Origin: Pegea sp. RAD2-039
Lineage: Eukaryota; Chordata; Thaliacea; Salpida; Salpidae
Reading direction: 5' to 3'
Assembly (NCBI GenBank): GCA_034620365.1
Contig: JAQGEQ010000372.1
Location: 1-64,000 of the forward strand
Length of the DNA stretch: 64,000 nucleotides
Below the pieces are notes generated by a model, which was given only the letters and a program-made list of their open reading frames with translations, ran no database searches and was not told the DNA's origin. Positions 1-11,892 of the stretch are shown here, piece after piece. Every line of letters begins with the position of its first letter. Position 1 is the first letter of the stretch. A program made the translations under genes and the position numbers.

Positions 1-1874
1 ATATAAATTTAATTACTTTTATTTATACTTGACACATTTAGTTTGATTTTGTTCTTGTGTGAAACAAACTATAAAAAATAGAAAAATAAGTTTTTATTTT
101 TGTTACATGAAATTCTGTATATAATTGAAATAGAAAACTTATTCAAGCTTTGAATTGATTTTATTTTGTTTTCAAAATATTCTTCATCTGGTTGTTTATT
201 TATATTTAGTTACATGCTTGTATCGTTTAGTGTTCAAAATCAAATGATTTAAATTTTTCATATTATCTAAAACTAATTTTCTTTATCATTAATTAAACTT
301 TTTTTTTTATATTAAAGGAAACTAAAAAAAAGATTTTGAGGAAAGAAGACAGAAGTGGTTGAAAGACTTCCAGCTAAATGTTAGATGCTGTCAGACTAGG
401 AAATACATCTTTTCACAACAACTTCTCCTAACGTTCAAGGAGTAATTGACTCTAAGGATTTGATGAATTGATGACTGTGATTAGTCCAGATAATGGAAGA
501 ACAACTCCATAATCGGCAGATGAAGTGATTTCGTTTAGTTAACATTTTTGATGTTTTTCAAAATAGTTGTTGTCATGGAAAAATTTTTGTAAACTTCTTA
601 AAGTTTAAATTTTATGATTTAAACATTGACACAAATTTCTTTACTTTCTTTCAATATTTACTACAGAATGTTCTACTTCTTCTGTGACATTCTGTTCAAG
701 TTCCTAATTTCGATCTGAATGTCAATTTCTCTGTCAGTTTGGTCTACAGTAACATGTTGAGTCATGTAAGCACAACTACTTTCAAATCATATGATTTCAT
801 TGTAGCTTTAAAATATAAAAGCCTTAAGTTTTCTTTTGTAGCTTTATGGACATCAACATTATTTTCAAAGTTTTCAACAGACCAAAAACTTAGATATTTT
901 GTTGAAGACTATGTCATCTTCTATTAATTGTAATCTCTTCTGCTTATGAAAAAATTTTTCTTATTCAAATCTTGAAGAATTTATTTTTAATCATGATGTT
1001 GAAGAAAGATGTTCATTATCACGATTTAAAGATTCAGTTTCATCTTCCGACCTAACTTCAATCTCTGATTAATCCTTTTTACAGATGTAGTTCTGTTAAA
1101 TAATGTTGAAAAATTTAACTGCTGAAATAAATAAGCAAATTCAAAATACATTAATCATCTTTAATATCTATTAGATTGTCGATAACTCTGTAAATATATA
1201 ATTTGATAAAAATTGTTTATGCACAGAATATAGAAACTTCCTATACAAACTTATATTCATAAGCAGCATTTTTAGAGATATTTACACACATTTTTAAGCA
1301 TGAGACAGAGAGCAATATGCTCATAAGGATCTATTCTTCTAAATTTCGGCCAAACAACTTGATATAAAGGAATAACAATTTGCAAATTTTTTATTTTATA
1401 AATAATTTTTAAAATAATTTTTTCCACTGAAGACTTATCCATAATAGCTTGAATTAAATACCATAAGTGACCTTTAAAATACAATCTTTAACTGACAGTA
1501 GAGGTATTAACATAGAGAATTCATTTTTGTATCTAACTTAACTGCTTTGTAAAAGTTAGTTAAAAACTAAACATGATTATTTCTGTAAAATCCAAAAACA
1601 TAAATCGTTTTAGAAAACGGATGTCTTAGTTTCTGTAAGTATAATTTGAACTGCATTATAAAAAAGAATATTTTTGGCAACGTAACTGGTTCTTGTTTAC
1701 TCTGTAATCAATTCAAACTTGTATCGTGATTTTAAAAAAATCAAATCTGCTCAGGCAACATTTACGAGATTGGTATGCAGGAAACTTAATCATAAATGCG
1801 ATAGTTATACTTCGTCTGAGCTTCTTGAATTTGAATAATTATGAAATTCGAAAGATGGACAAGGATTTAATTCT

Positions 1875-1925
1875 TATTTGGTGAGAGGTTCTCTCTTCAG
1901 ACATCCTGTTTAACTTTTATTTTGA
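1875..1925 (+). mobile_element. Weak SINE 3'-domain remnant
   Basis: GAGGTTCTCTCTTCAGACATCCT resembles the 3' domain of the tRNA-derived SINE family (GAGGTGCTCTCTTTAGGCACCCT pattern), followed by a T/A-rich tail. The head is missing. Copies lie at about 17474-17520 and 53115-53165 (inverted). Confidence 0.4.
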
Positions 1926-2503
1926 TAAAGAAAAAATGACACTTTCTCCTTTTTGAAAAGTAAATATCAAAACAAAAAACTTAACTTTTCTTAAACTTTC
2001 TTTGTTAAGTACTTCTATTTTTAGGTCCGAAGATGATGCTAAGAACGAAAGTAAATCATTGTAAAACATTAATCGAGAAATAGAGACAAGAGTGCAAGGT
2101 TTTTAATTACTATGTAGGAATGTTCATAACTAAGTAAAATAATGAATGGAAAAGCATCAGAAGAAAGATATTTTATATTGATTTAGTCAAAGTTAATTGT
2201 AACTGCGTACAACTATGACAAGCACAGTAGAATATTTGATGAAGTAATAATATTGGATGCCAAATTCAATTTGTGCCACTGAAGCAGAGTCAGTAACAAA
2301 ATTAAGTTTCCATTCATTAAAAAGTAATCGTTTTTAAATAATTTTAAAAAATAAAGTTAAATAAAAATAGTTTTTACAATAATTTAAATGAAAACATTTA
2401 AATAATAGAGTTTGTATAATAAATAGCAGAAATCTTAAGTTAAAGCTGTACCGAACATAGGCAACATCCCTTTCATCAAGGTTCAAGCTTTCATTTGCTT
2501 TTA

Positions 2504-2728
2504 TTAAACTAAAGAAACATAAAGAACATTTCTATTAAACGTTTGTGATGACAAAGCATTATTTGAATAAGTTTTTCGTGGTTGTGAATACTGAACATTT
2601 AATGTAACACTGTACATTACGCATAAAAACTCGTATAGAAAGTTCATTTTTGAAGGACATTCGTTGTATAAACTGACACAAGTTTGAGTAAATATAAAGT
2701 TTAAAAATCTATGAAAATAATAGAACAA
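2504..2728 (-). other. Open frame conserved in three block copies, uncertain
   Basis: Reads TQTCVSLYNECPSKMNFLYE within about 74 open codons, with no ATG start. It is also open at 18103-18327 and 52312-52536. Most differences between copies change the amino acid, so there is no sign of selection. It is followed downstream by KANESLNLDERDAAYVRYSF and NEWKLNFVTDSASVAQIEFG in other frames. These may be exons of an unrecognised gene or relic. Confidence 0.2.
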
Positions 2729-3360
2729 TGTTAATTAATATTATAATTATTATACTATTTTTGTAGTTTTAGGTTAATTTATAATTTCTTTATAGTGGAA
2801 ATTGATTTTAGCCCATCTAAAAGATGTAAGCTAATTTAATGAATCAATTTTTTGGTTAAGGTGATTTAACCTTAGTTACTCCTAATCTCGTAACAAAACT
2901 GTTGATGATCTTAAAAAACAAATGTAATTTTTAAATTTAAAATCAATGCAAATTTCATTATGTTAGTTTATAAGTTATTAAATAGTTATATACAGAATTA
3001 TTGATAGAAACTTAAAGTTTGATAAAAATTTTTTTTATTCATAAACTCAGATAAATATTTCAAATTATTCCTGAAATTTTTAGTTTTGTATAGCTCTTTT
3101 ATTTTAGCACTTTATTGCAGTCTTAATAGGGCTAGTAGAAACAAAATTATTAACGTTTAGAAATTCAAACTTATTTTTTAGTACTTTTAAATTTCATGAA
3201 TTGTTTAACTGGCTTCTAATATATTTAGTTAGCTTTGATTTTACATTTGTTGTTTAGTAAAATGGTATTTTAATACTTTATGTTTTGATAGTAACATATA
3301 TTATTATTAGTCTTAATAAAAAATAAATAAGAGAACACTTTAATATATTTAACAAATAGT

Positions 3361-3393
3361 TTTTCCAGAATTTTAGTGATTAATTATTTCAAT
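3361..3393 (+). promoter_or_regulatory. Acceptor-like site and short leader before the ATG8-like gene
   Basis: A pyrimidine-rich TTTTTCCAG ends at 3368 and leaves a 25-nt leader to the ATG at 3394. No obvious upstream coding exon is seen. The site could be the 3' end of a 5' UTR intron or a trans-splice acceptor. The same site is present in copies b and c. Confidence 0.4.
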
Positions 3394-3986
3394 ATGGGCA
3401 AATCGTTTAAAAAAAGTTGGACCTTTAGTAAGTAAATTTAGGATCTTATTATTTTAATTTTAAACTTTTTGAACTCAGTTTAAAATTTCTTTATTTTATT
3501 TAGAGCAAAGGTGCTTAAAAGCTGAGAAACTTCGGTTGCAACATCCTCTCAAAGTACCTGTAAGTAAAAAACTATTATTTTATTCATTTATGCTATAAAA
3601 TTAACTTTCTATAGGTGATTATTGAAAGGGACTATAAGGAAGACCTTTTGTCAAATTTAATAGATAATAAGGTTCTTATTTTTGAAAATAGTACAGGACT
3701 AGACGTTATGTCGTCTATTAGGTCAGTACTATGAAAATTTAACCTTATAAAGAATTTTCTTAATAACAAACATTGACAAGTTATATGATGAGGTGAGACT
3801 TCATTTAACTGATCTTCTATTGATAGACGGGACTTACGAATAAGCAAAAATTTTGTAATTGGTTTAAAAGTCAACAGGAAGACTGTTATTAATTCGTCTC
3901 AGCTAATATCCGAAGTATATGAGACCTACAAGGACAAAGATGGTTTTCTTTACCTGACATATTATCTGGAAGATAATCAAAGTTAA
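3394..3986 (+). CDS. ATG8/LC3-like ubiquitin-fold protein, copy a (4 exons)
   Basis: Exons 3394-3427, 3504-3559, 3615-3721 and 3827-3986 join through GT-AG introns of 76, 55 and 105 nt to give 118 residues. This is close to LC3 size. Seen: QHPLKVPVIIER (residues 24-35) matches the LC3 stretch HPTKIPVIIER, and ISEVYETYKDKDGFLYLTYY (93-112) matches the conserved ISEVYE-KDEDGFLY segment. The residue types fit LC3 better than GABARAP. Known of the family: ATG8 proteins are conjugated to phosphatidylethanolamine through a C-terminal glycine and drive autophagosome formation and cargo capture. Odd: the protein ends in LEDNQS with no glycine after the last strand, so canonical lipidation looks impossible. 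An acceptor-like TTTTCCAG ends at 3368, giving a 25-nt leader. It could be a diverged functional paralogue or an early pseudogene; the open frame favours the former. Confidence 0.85.
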
Positions 3987-4127
3987 AACAATTTTTTTGA
4001 TATCTAAAGTAAAATTAGTTTGAAAATTTGATAATTTTGTTTTTAGCAACAGTTTAAATGTAAGAATTAATAAATATCTAACCTATTTGTTCTTGCATAT
4101 ATTTTAGTCTTATCTTTACTATGTATA

Positions 4128-4256
4128 ATCTTAAATAGGGTTCAGCCAGGCTCTATGGATCCTGGCTGTTTTGTTCTTTGTCTACTTCCTCTTTGTAGCT
4201 ATGGTTTGGTTTCCACTGGATCTTGAAGAAGTTCTCTAGAAGAACAAAGAGATAAA
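4128..4256 (+). other. Possible exon with a membrane helix, containing a perfect inverted repeat
   Basis: GC-richer islet about 150 nt after the ATG8-like stop. Positions 4143-4150 and 4161-4168 form an 8-bp inverted repeat (CAGCCAGG / CCTGGCTG) with a 10-nt loop. One frame reads ILAVLFFVYFLFVAMVW followed by PLDLEEVL and a stop, which looks like a transmembrane helix with a short acidic tail. The islet is preserved in the other copies (around 19730-19855 and 50785-50917). There is no start codon or partner exon that I can support. It could be an exon of an unrecognised membrane protein, a structured RNA, or a relic. Confidence 0.3.
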
Positions 4257-4771
4257 GACTCAGAAAAGGTACAATTGACATCGTGTACTCATTTTGCAAA
4301 ACCTTTAACAAAACTTGTTTTATTTTTATTCATTACACGACATTAGTTTGACAACAAACTTACTTTATTGTTTTATAGTTAAAATGAAGCAACCAACTTT
4401 CTGTGTATATTTCTATCTACAATTGTTGATTTAAGTACTTAAGGCTGATGACATCATTGTGGATTTCAAATTTTCGTTCACTTACTATCATCTCATCTAT
4501 GATTTTTCTAATTTTTTCTTGTAACCTAAAGTGCTGTTGGTATTTTTAATGTATATTATTTTTTTCTTTGAAAATAATTAACGTATAATATACAATTTTG
4601 ATTGATAACAAATGATGTATATTCTTTTACATATATTTTAGTTGGTTATTTACTGTTTGAATTAAATGTATTTTATTGTTCTTTGTTAGAGACTACTAAA
4701 ATGTAAAGTTTTGGATATTTTTCTTTCTATATTTCCTACTTAAATATTTATGATATGTCTTAATTGTTAGA

Positions 4772-4835
4772 ATGTGCATAACTAAGCGGTGCTCTCTTCA
4801 GGCACCCTTCATCGTGTTTACTGTAATAAACTATC
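4772..4835 (+). mobile_element. SINE 3'-domain remnant
   Basis: The sequence from GAATGTGC through GGTGCTCTCTTCAGGCACCC to TGTAATAAAC matches the 3' domain of the SINE at 12444-12630 and lacks the tRNA head. GGTGC and GCACC can pair as a small hairpin. The open frame overlapping it on the plus strand (4789-5028) is not a gene. Confidence 0.65.
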
Positions 4836-5090
4836 TTCAATCAAAAATTGTTTTAAAGATGAAAACGTTCGTGATATTTACTGTGAAAGTATAACATTTG
4901 TAAGCTATAAAAATCATTTTTTAGAGAGTATTTATTCACAAAAAGCTGAGTACTACCCTTCAAAGTTTTTTTTCTTAAGTTTCAAAGGTTGTATTGGTGT
5001 AGTAAACGGTAATATTGGCTTTTTTTAACTGAAAAAAAAAAAAAACATATCTGTTTATAAAGTGTTAAAATTTTTTTAGAAAAATGTGTA

Positions 5091-5110
5091 CACAACAACA
5101 TCTTGTTGTG
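5091..5110. repeat. Short perfect inverted repeat
   Basis: CACAACAA and TTGTTGTG flank a 4-nt loop. It is conserved at 20691-20710 and 49931-49950. It lies about 80 nt downstream of the minus-strand tRNA-like sequence and may belong to the same element. Confidence 0.6.
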
Positions 5111-5188
5111 ATTTTTTTTAAGCTCATTTGCGTTAGCATGTAACATTTTAGGAGAATTTTGCCACCTGGTAAGGGTTAATACTGATAT

Positions 5189-5260
5189 TGCTCTACCCGG
5201 GAATTGAACCCGGCCTGTTTGCTTAATAGGCAGCGCTGTTTACCATTCAGCTATAGAGAC
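5189..5260 (-). tRNA. tRNA-like sequence, probably a tRNA pseudogene, copy a
   Basis: Read on the minus strand it has an A box (TAGCTGAATGG), a D-stem GCTG/CAGC and a B box (GGTTCAATTCC) inside a perfect T-stem CCGGG/CCCGG, with tRNA-like length of about 72 nt. The acceptor stem pairs poorly and the anticodon arm does not give a clean 5-bp stem with U33, so I cannot assign an anticodon. It is best seen as a decayed tRNA gene or the head of a tRNA-derived element. It has no CCA-like or conserved 3' domain of the SINE family described elsewhere in this window. Confidence 0.5.
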
Positions 5261-7158
5261 ATTTGCAAATCGTACAAAAGTTGTATAAATAGTTTATTTT
5301 CTCTTCTTTTTTAAACATCATACTCTACTGAAAACTAACACTAAATAAAATATAAATTTCAAATTTAAAGAATATATTTAATTACATTCCAAATATACAT
5401 TCACAAAGTTTTAAAAAATTTTTAATTTTTTTAAATTAAAAAAGTAAAAATAATTTCTAGGTTAATCAAAATTTTATGAATAACTTTAATGAAACTTATT
5501 AATTTTATTTTAATCAAATTGTTTCATTTATATCTTTTCACCAAAGTAGTACAATTATATAAGTACCTATATAACAAGTAAAAATAAGTTTTTGTAATTT
5601 CACTTTAAGTGTTTGTATTAACATAAATCATTTTCTGGATATACTAAGATGTAATTAATAAATACAAACAAGTTCAATTCATTTATACTAGAAAATTTGC
5701 AACCAAGAAATTTTAGTAAAAAAGTACTTTTCAAAAATTTCCTTTTGAGACATATGAAGCTAGCATTATTTAAACGAACCAAATATTTTACTCATACATT
5801 CACTTATAAATTCGTTATTCTTATACCTTTTCACTTATTTAACTCTCTAATAGAAAACTTTTATAATTTAAAATGATTTAATTTAATCTGTAAGCAATTT
5901 TATTTTTAAAAAAGCCTTACGTTTTGAGATACAACATTATGAGTGGCTATTTTTTCTGAACATATAGGCTATAAGAATTTTATGACTTTTACAATTTTTC
6001 ATCTTTAAGTCATCAATCATGTCATACTAAATACCCTTTATCTTATTGACGTGTTGCACTTACTTTCTTATCTAACTACATTTCCCTGAGTTTTGTTTTG
6101 ATACTATGTGTGGATGAGCCAGACTCGGTCAAAGTAAGACTTTACTACTTTTACTGTTACTCGTGTTATTTTAAGCTGTATTCAGATCTTTCTTTAACTT
6201 GCAATTTTTTGTTTCTTTTATTTGTTAACAGTTTTTTTTCCTGAAATATTACAGAAAATGCTTTTTGGAGTTAAGTAAATTGGTTCAAAAGACGTTTTCA
6301 AGGTATTCGACTTAATCTTTCTTGTGAACCTGAAAATTATAAGGAACCTTAAAGCTAAATATCATCCTATTACAATTATTAAAGTTTAATAAAATTGATC
6401 CTCAAACAATAATAACTCTATTACTGAATAAAGTCTATGAGACGAAATTTCAATCTAATAAAAGAGTTGCTACTAATAACGAAGTCTTAACATCATTATG
6501 AAAAAATAGATAAGTTCGAAATCTTTGAAACAGACTTAGCTAATAGAAGCTAGCTGGCTGGCATCAATACCATTGTAATTTTAAAAGACTTTTATTTCGA
6601 CATAATCAAAACTCTTTGATAAAAAAATTTGATTAAATTTCTGTATTAAAGAACGTACCAACAAATCAGTTGATGTCTTTAGTATGCATTTCATGACTAA
6701 TAGTAGAAGATTTAAAAAGATTTCAAAACAAAGTAAAACTTTTTAATGTAAATTATTATAAATTCGGTAAATTAAGATAAGTAAATTAGGATCTATTATT
6801 AAGAGCAGATGTTTCATTCTAAAAATTCATTCTATTTATAGTGATATGAAAGTAGTATCACACATAATTCAAAGTTTTGGTGAATAATTGTCATAACGAA
6901 AAAAAAGAGAGTTGAATTAACCCAACAAGAGTTCTGATGTTGATCTAAGGATTAGAAAGAATAGTTGCGTGGAGGCTCGGTGTTCTACCAGAATAGTTAA
7001 GGGTGTTCCTCCAGAGCACTGCAGATGCAAATAATTAATGTCGACTGTAATTGTAACACAATTACAGAACTGTGGTCAAGTCAGTTACAATACAATTTAT
7101 TGATTAAGGAGAATTTTTTACAGTTCAACTGTATTACAGAAGATTATATTACCACATA

Positions 7159-7242
7159 TCAATCGAAGGCAGTCCTACACTCAGAATCTGCATAAGATGG
7201 TTTCCAATCATCTTGTATAGAATCATCAATGATTTTTTCCAT
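7159..7242 (-). other. Coding-looking 27-codon reading frame, unrecognised
   Basis: Preceded by an acceptor-like GCTGTGTAG directly before the ATG. It reads MEKIIDDSIQDDWKPSYADS and ends in RTAFD plus stop. It is preserved at 47798-47881 in the inverted copy. The amino-acid texture is unlike the AT-rich background, but there is no family match and no partner exon. Confidence 0.2.
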
Positions 7243-7694
7243 CTACACAGCATGAAAATAAATCATTTATTTATTTGCATCTGAATGATTTCATAGAACA
7301 CCGTCGCTGATAATTAGAAATATTGTTAAATAACATTTATGATAATTTATTAGATATCAAATGTTAAAACTAAACATCATTTTTTTTCATAAATTACTTT
7401 GACTTAATCTTCATACAGTATTCTAGAAAATTTTCTTTTACTTTTTTTTTTCCATAACACTTCTGTTAAGTAGACTTACCTGTAAATAACATTTATTTAA
7501 TTTTTACTATAAACATAAACAAGGTTGTCTGAATAATTAATTTAGAAATGTAAAAAGGAAGAGATTTAACACGTCGCATTTCAGTAGTCTCATTTCAGTC
7601 AACTTTAAAATAATGCTGTTGATTTTATAATTTTGTACTAGAGTTGCCTGGTAGAGAACCAAACGCAATAGCAAATTTAAGATTTATCATTTCA

Positions 7695-7990
7695 CAACGA
7701 GTATTAGTCTTATAATGGGCTGCTAGCTCAATGAAAAACAAGAGTGTTGAGTCAGGGAAGATCTCTGTTACACAAAGGTGTGCTGGACATCTGAATTTAC
7801 GTGATGCTCTATCAAATGACTGTTAATATGGTTGTGAATGATATCAGTTCTTCAGTTCTGCAGATAAGCAAAGTATGTGAAACGGATCTGTATTTAAGTG
7901 CAGTGTTTCTGGGACCCTTTCTATGAACAGCAGTAATGATAGATCTTTTCCAAATTTGTGTAACTCTTACTTGCCTCAGAGTGATGTTAA
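7695..7990 (-). mobile_element. LINE RT fragment in block R2
   Basis: On the minus strand: QIWKRSITAVHRKGPRNTAL then SVSHTLLICRTEELI, matching the same RT region as the fragment at 22290-22450 with extra decay. It belongs to the same or a sister LINE family. Confidence 0.65.
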
Positions 7991-8379
7991 AATGTATCCA
8001 AATAAGTAGTGATAAACAAGAATATGTGTGATAAATTATTAAAATTTTTCAAAATCATTTTCTACTAACTGGAAGGAAAGTCAACAATAATCAGACACTT
8101 GAGATTAAAACATAAAAATTTTAAAGTTAAATATAGTTTAAAATTAAATGTGATCAATAAATTAAAAGGATAAATCAGATTGGCTAATAGTAGTATGACT
8201 ATTGATTAAAAAAGCTTATTAATCAACTTAAGAACTATAGTTGTGTCCTTAAATGTCTTACAAGCTATACACATGGACAGAATTTAAATAATATTTAGAT
8301 ATAAACTAATGAAAATATCAATATCTTTGCTAAGTTAAAGAAAATGAAACTAAGAACTCACTTCTTTTTTGAAGAAAAT

Positions 8380-8511
8380 TTATTTCAGATTGATGGAAGC
8401 AGTTCTATGATAGTTTATACCTTCAGTAGTTTCAACTTTATATAAGGTATTACCAGCAGCTTCACAACTGTATACAGAAAAAGATACATTTGTTAATTCA
8501 CTTTCTAAATC
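8380..8511 (-). pseudogene. Recurring terminal exon family, member 1
   Basis: Minus-strand frame SELTNVSFSVYSCEAAGNTL, then YKVETTEGINYH and a stop. It is homologous to the exons at 12018-12172, 26418-26571, 46530-46660 and 58704-58858. The protein is not recognised. The shared pattern is NVSF-V-SCE--GN-L--VET-EGI. Confidence 0.5.
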
Positions 8512-9262
8512 TTTACAAAATTAACAATAGTTTAGAGATATCTATTTCATGAAGCTCTACTTCAGAAAAAAATCGATATCAGAACACTCAAGTAGGTCTT
8601 TTTAAAGATATTTTCAGAACAACTAATAAATAATGCTATGTAGTAATACAGTTAGAGAATATATTTTAAAAATTTAATATTTTATTACAAAAGTTAATTG
8701 TTCACTAAGTGTTATTAAAGCTGTTATACAAGGAAAATATTAAAGACAAAAAAATAGATTAGTTTTTGAAAGTGAAAAGAGATTAACGATCTTGTTATAC
8801 TACACAAGAAATGAAAGAAATTGTTTAAAGTTTCAAGAATTGCTTTTACTAAGTATCAAACAAAAATATTTTTAAAACTTAACATGCATTTGAAGATATT
8901 AAGAAATTAAAATGAAGTGTTGTCAACACCTAATATTTTAAGTTCTAAATGTAAATATCTCTTAGATGAAATCTTAAAGATATAATAAAAACTTGAAAAA
9001 TTTTAGAACCTAGGCCATCAGTCAATTTAATATTATATAAAATTCTTTATAAACTTTTATTTAGAGAATTTTTTTTATCTTTTTGAAATCAGTTATTAGA
9101 AAATAGAATCTATAAAAATGTTATTGGGAGAATGAAACAAAAATAGTTTTAATAAAAGTTTCAATAATAAAATCAAATAGCTAATGTAAATAAATGACCA
9201 TTATCCAATTAGTTTAATTAATTTCATAAATAGCTATCATATATTATATTATAATAATATTC

Positions 9263-9945
9263 CGTCGATAGGTGTCTTAAAAAGATTGGAGTTTGTCGAT
9301 GATGACATCCGAAAGGGTTTTATCGACCTCATTTTCATATTCATCGAAACACTCACAGATTTGACGCATCAATTGAACAGCCTGCAAAGAACAGATGACG
9401 TCATAATCGTACACACGTGAGGACGTCACACCTGATACATCTGGAAGCAATCTTTCAAACTCGCAATCTTCTGCTGAAACTTCTTTGCTAATCTGAAATA
9501 GTTATGTGATAAGGAGAAAATGAAATGAAAAAAAAAGAATAAATTACCTGTTGAATTCTGGAAACCGATTCAAGGAACTTTTAATCAGCTTATGACGTAG
9601 TTGTGATGACGTCAATAACACGTCAACAACATTCAAGCGCTCGTTTATCTTATTGATGTCGATCAGAGGTTGATTGATTCATTGAGAAAGGAGTCTGCTC
9701 CCCTACAAGAGGAAGAAGAATCACATATGGATCTTAAACTTCCATTTTAAGTTTTTCCATTATTCATTGATGAATACAGCGAATCACATGGCTGAAACGT
9801 GATGACGTCTTTAGCTGGAAAGTGATGTAAGGGAAAAATAATTTGGGTAAAAATGACTCGTTTACAAACAACTAACCAGTACCATGATATCCTATTATCG
9901 ACATCATGACATGGTTTCTTCTGAAATTTATTCATCTTGATACTC
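9263..9945 (-). pseudogene. MSH2: MSH2 (MutS homologue) exon fragment, copy a
   Basis: Minus strand. It carries the lever/connector part of MSH2, including QWINQPLIDINKINERLNVV-like sequence, LRHKLIKSSLNRFPEFN and FQ-KIASLKDCFQMY, separated by short introns. A TAA interrupts the next exon (near 9278) and the gene is cut at the R2 junction (9262). The splice donor after the first exon is also lost. Family knowledge: MSH2 pairs with MSH6 or MSH3 to bind mismatches. This copy cannot make a functional protein. Confidence 0.82.
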
Positions 9946-11818
9946 AATGCTCCTCAACCTTTTAAAAGTATTGGTTTATCACAGATTGAAATAACAAAAC
10001 CACATAGCAATTTTTGAATAAATTTATCATTGTAATAAACATGTTGTAGAAGAAAGAATATATTAAAATAAAACCAAATTCTACAAACTGAGTATAAACA
10101 TATTTAGAATAAATAAATTTTAATATAAAAATATTATATAGCGCTAATTTCCTAATAAATTTTTTTTTAATTAAACTACATTTTCTTATATTATCATTTA
10201 AAGATTTTTAACTATTTAGCTTTTAATCAAGAGTAAACTTATTTTAGATAGTAGGGTTGTTTTCAATATTAAACTTTCTTAAATAAAGCGAAATTCCGTA
10301 AAATACAGCTTTTTTCAAGATATGGATAAAGAAAAATATTTAATGAGTGAAAAAGCTGTTTTGATTTAACAGCAATAAATCATTATGAGAGATCTTGTGC
10401 AACAAAAAGTAATTTTAATTATTTTCTCAAAGAAATTTTTGTTTTGGTAATATTTATTGATAATTAAACAGCCAAAATTAATTAATAATTTTAAAAATTT
10501 CATACCATAAATATAAATAAATTTACAACTAAAAATGAACAGGCAAACTCACTTGTTCTTGAATGTGACTCAATCACAAGTGACCTGAAAGTCAATGCAG
10601 CTCTTCATGGAAACTTCTCAAGCAAATGGTATTATAAAAAAATCCTAAAAAAATTATATTGTAGAAATTAACAACTCATTACATCATAATAATGGTTTAA
10701 TAGAATAAACTTTAGATAAAACTGTTTAAGTAACTTACTCATTAATTACACATGAAATGATTGGAAAAACTGAATTGAAGTACAAATGTTTAAATAAATT
10801 TAAGTTTGTCAACTTTTAATTATTACTATTCCTATAAGAAACCTAATTAATTTTTGTTACACTTCAACACCTTATAAAATAATTTTACAAGATTTAACAG
10901 TTTTTAGCATCCAATAACAAATATTTGGTTGTTTGTTTTCTAAACAAAACATATTTATTAAATCAAAACTGATTTTTTACCCTCAAAATTGACAAAATTT
11001 AAATAAAAATGAAAAGAAAACTATTAGTGGTTGATGAACTTAATTTAAGACATACCCATATTTTAGACAATGTTTTTAAGAATTAATTTTTTATTGAACA
11101 TTATTGTAAAATATGTAAGCCCTTTAAAAATTTTAACCAAAATCAGAAACTATTGTTTCCATTAGAATAAAATAATTCTTTTATGAAATCAACTATATTT
11201 TATCAAAAGTTATGAGAAATTTAAGCACAAAAAAAAAACAAAACAAATAAGTATTGTGATATATTGGCTTAATATTTACAAAAGTTTGATGGAAAATATG
11301 GCACCATAAGAAAATTCACGAAAAGAAAAGATTATTAAAATATTAAAAACTTCACTTCATTTTTAAAATAACTACTAATTTTTGAAACTGACTAAAACAT
11401 AAATTGAAATAAAATATAATCCACTATTTATTAGAAGTTTCATTACAAATATATTATTAATCAGCTGTTTAATAAAAAAATAAGAATTTTTTAAGCTTCA
11501 GCACAAATCTAAAATTAATTATATATTAAAATATTGAATGTTTAATAATTAAATAAGAAGTAAACTAATGTTTGTATCTAAATAATTAACGTAGGTTTAC
11601 ATGTAGTTTACGCACTATTTGTAAAAATGTTTAATCTGCAACATATGAGGTCCCAAACCGTTTTTACAATTTTTAAGTTTTTAAGATTTTATTTCAAGTT
11701 TTTTCCGTTGAAAGAAAGATTTCTTTTCTGACAAACAATCTTAGAAATTCACTTGGAAACTCTTTGAATAAAACCTGATTACTTTTGAGTCAGCGTTTAG
11801 TGTTCAGATCTAATTTGT

Positions 11819-11892
11819 GAGAATGTGTGCTAGCAAGAGGTGCTCTCTTTAGACACCCTACTTCACATTTATTGTAATAAATAAATAAATAA
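11819..11892 (+). mobile_element. 5'-truncated SINE (3' domain and ATAA-type tail)
   Basis: GAGAATGTGTGCTAGCAAGAGGTGCTCTCTTTAGACACCC, then an AATAAATAAATAAATAA tail. The diverged R3 copy is uninterrupted at the matching place (about 26285-26300), so this is an insertion younger than that split. No clear target-site duplication is visible. Confidence 0.75.

Larger units (their letters stand above)
1..6067 (+). repeat. Segmental duplication block R1, copy a
   Basis: This block of about 6 kb is repeated almost base for base at 15601-21672 (direct) and 48973-55039 (inverted). It carries the ATG8-like gene, a tRNA-like sequence, SINE 3'-domain remnants and two short inverted repeats. Copy a matches the inverted copy more closely than the direct copy b. 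For example, around positions 30-60 and 1870-1885 copies a and c agree and b differs. The break from copy b comes just after the shared stretch ending near 6067. Positions 1-3300 hold no gene I can support, only degraded coding-looking patches. Confidence 0.93.
6068..9262 (+). repeat. Segmental duplication block R2, copy a
   Basis: Matches 45779-48972 in inverted orientation with few differences, and is absent from the 15.6-27.8 kb direct copy. It contains a minus-strand LINE reverse-transcriptase fragment (about 7.7-8.0 kb), a small coding-looking exon (7159-7242) and a member of a recurring exon family (8380-8511). It ends at a sharp junction near 9262, where the next base is already inside an MSH2 exon. 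Confidence 0.9.

Noticed and set aside
739-927. 62-codon open frame in block R1 copies a and c
   Set aside because: Broken by a stop in copy b, no coding texture; the opposite strand carries the more protein-like VDQTDREIDIQIEI.
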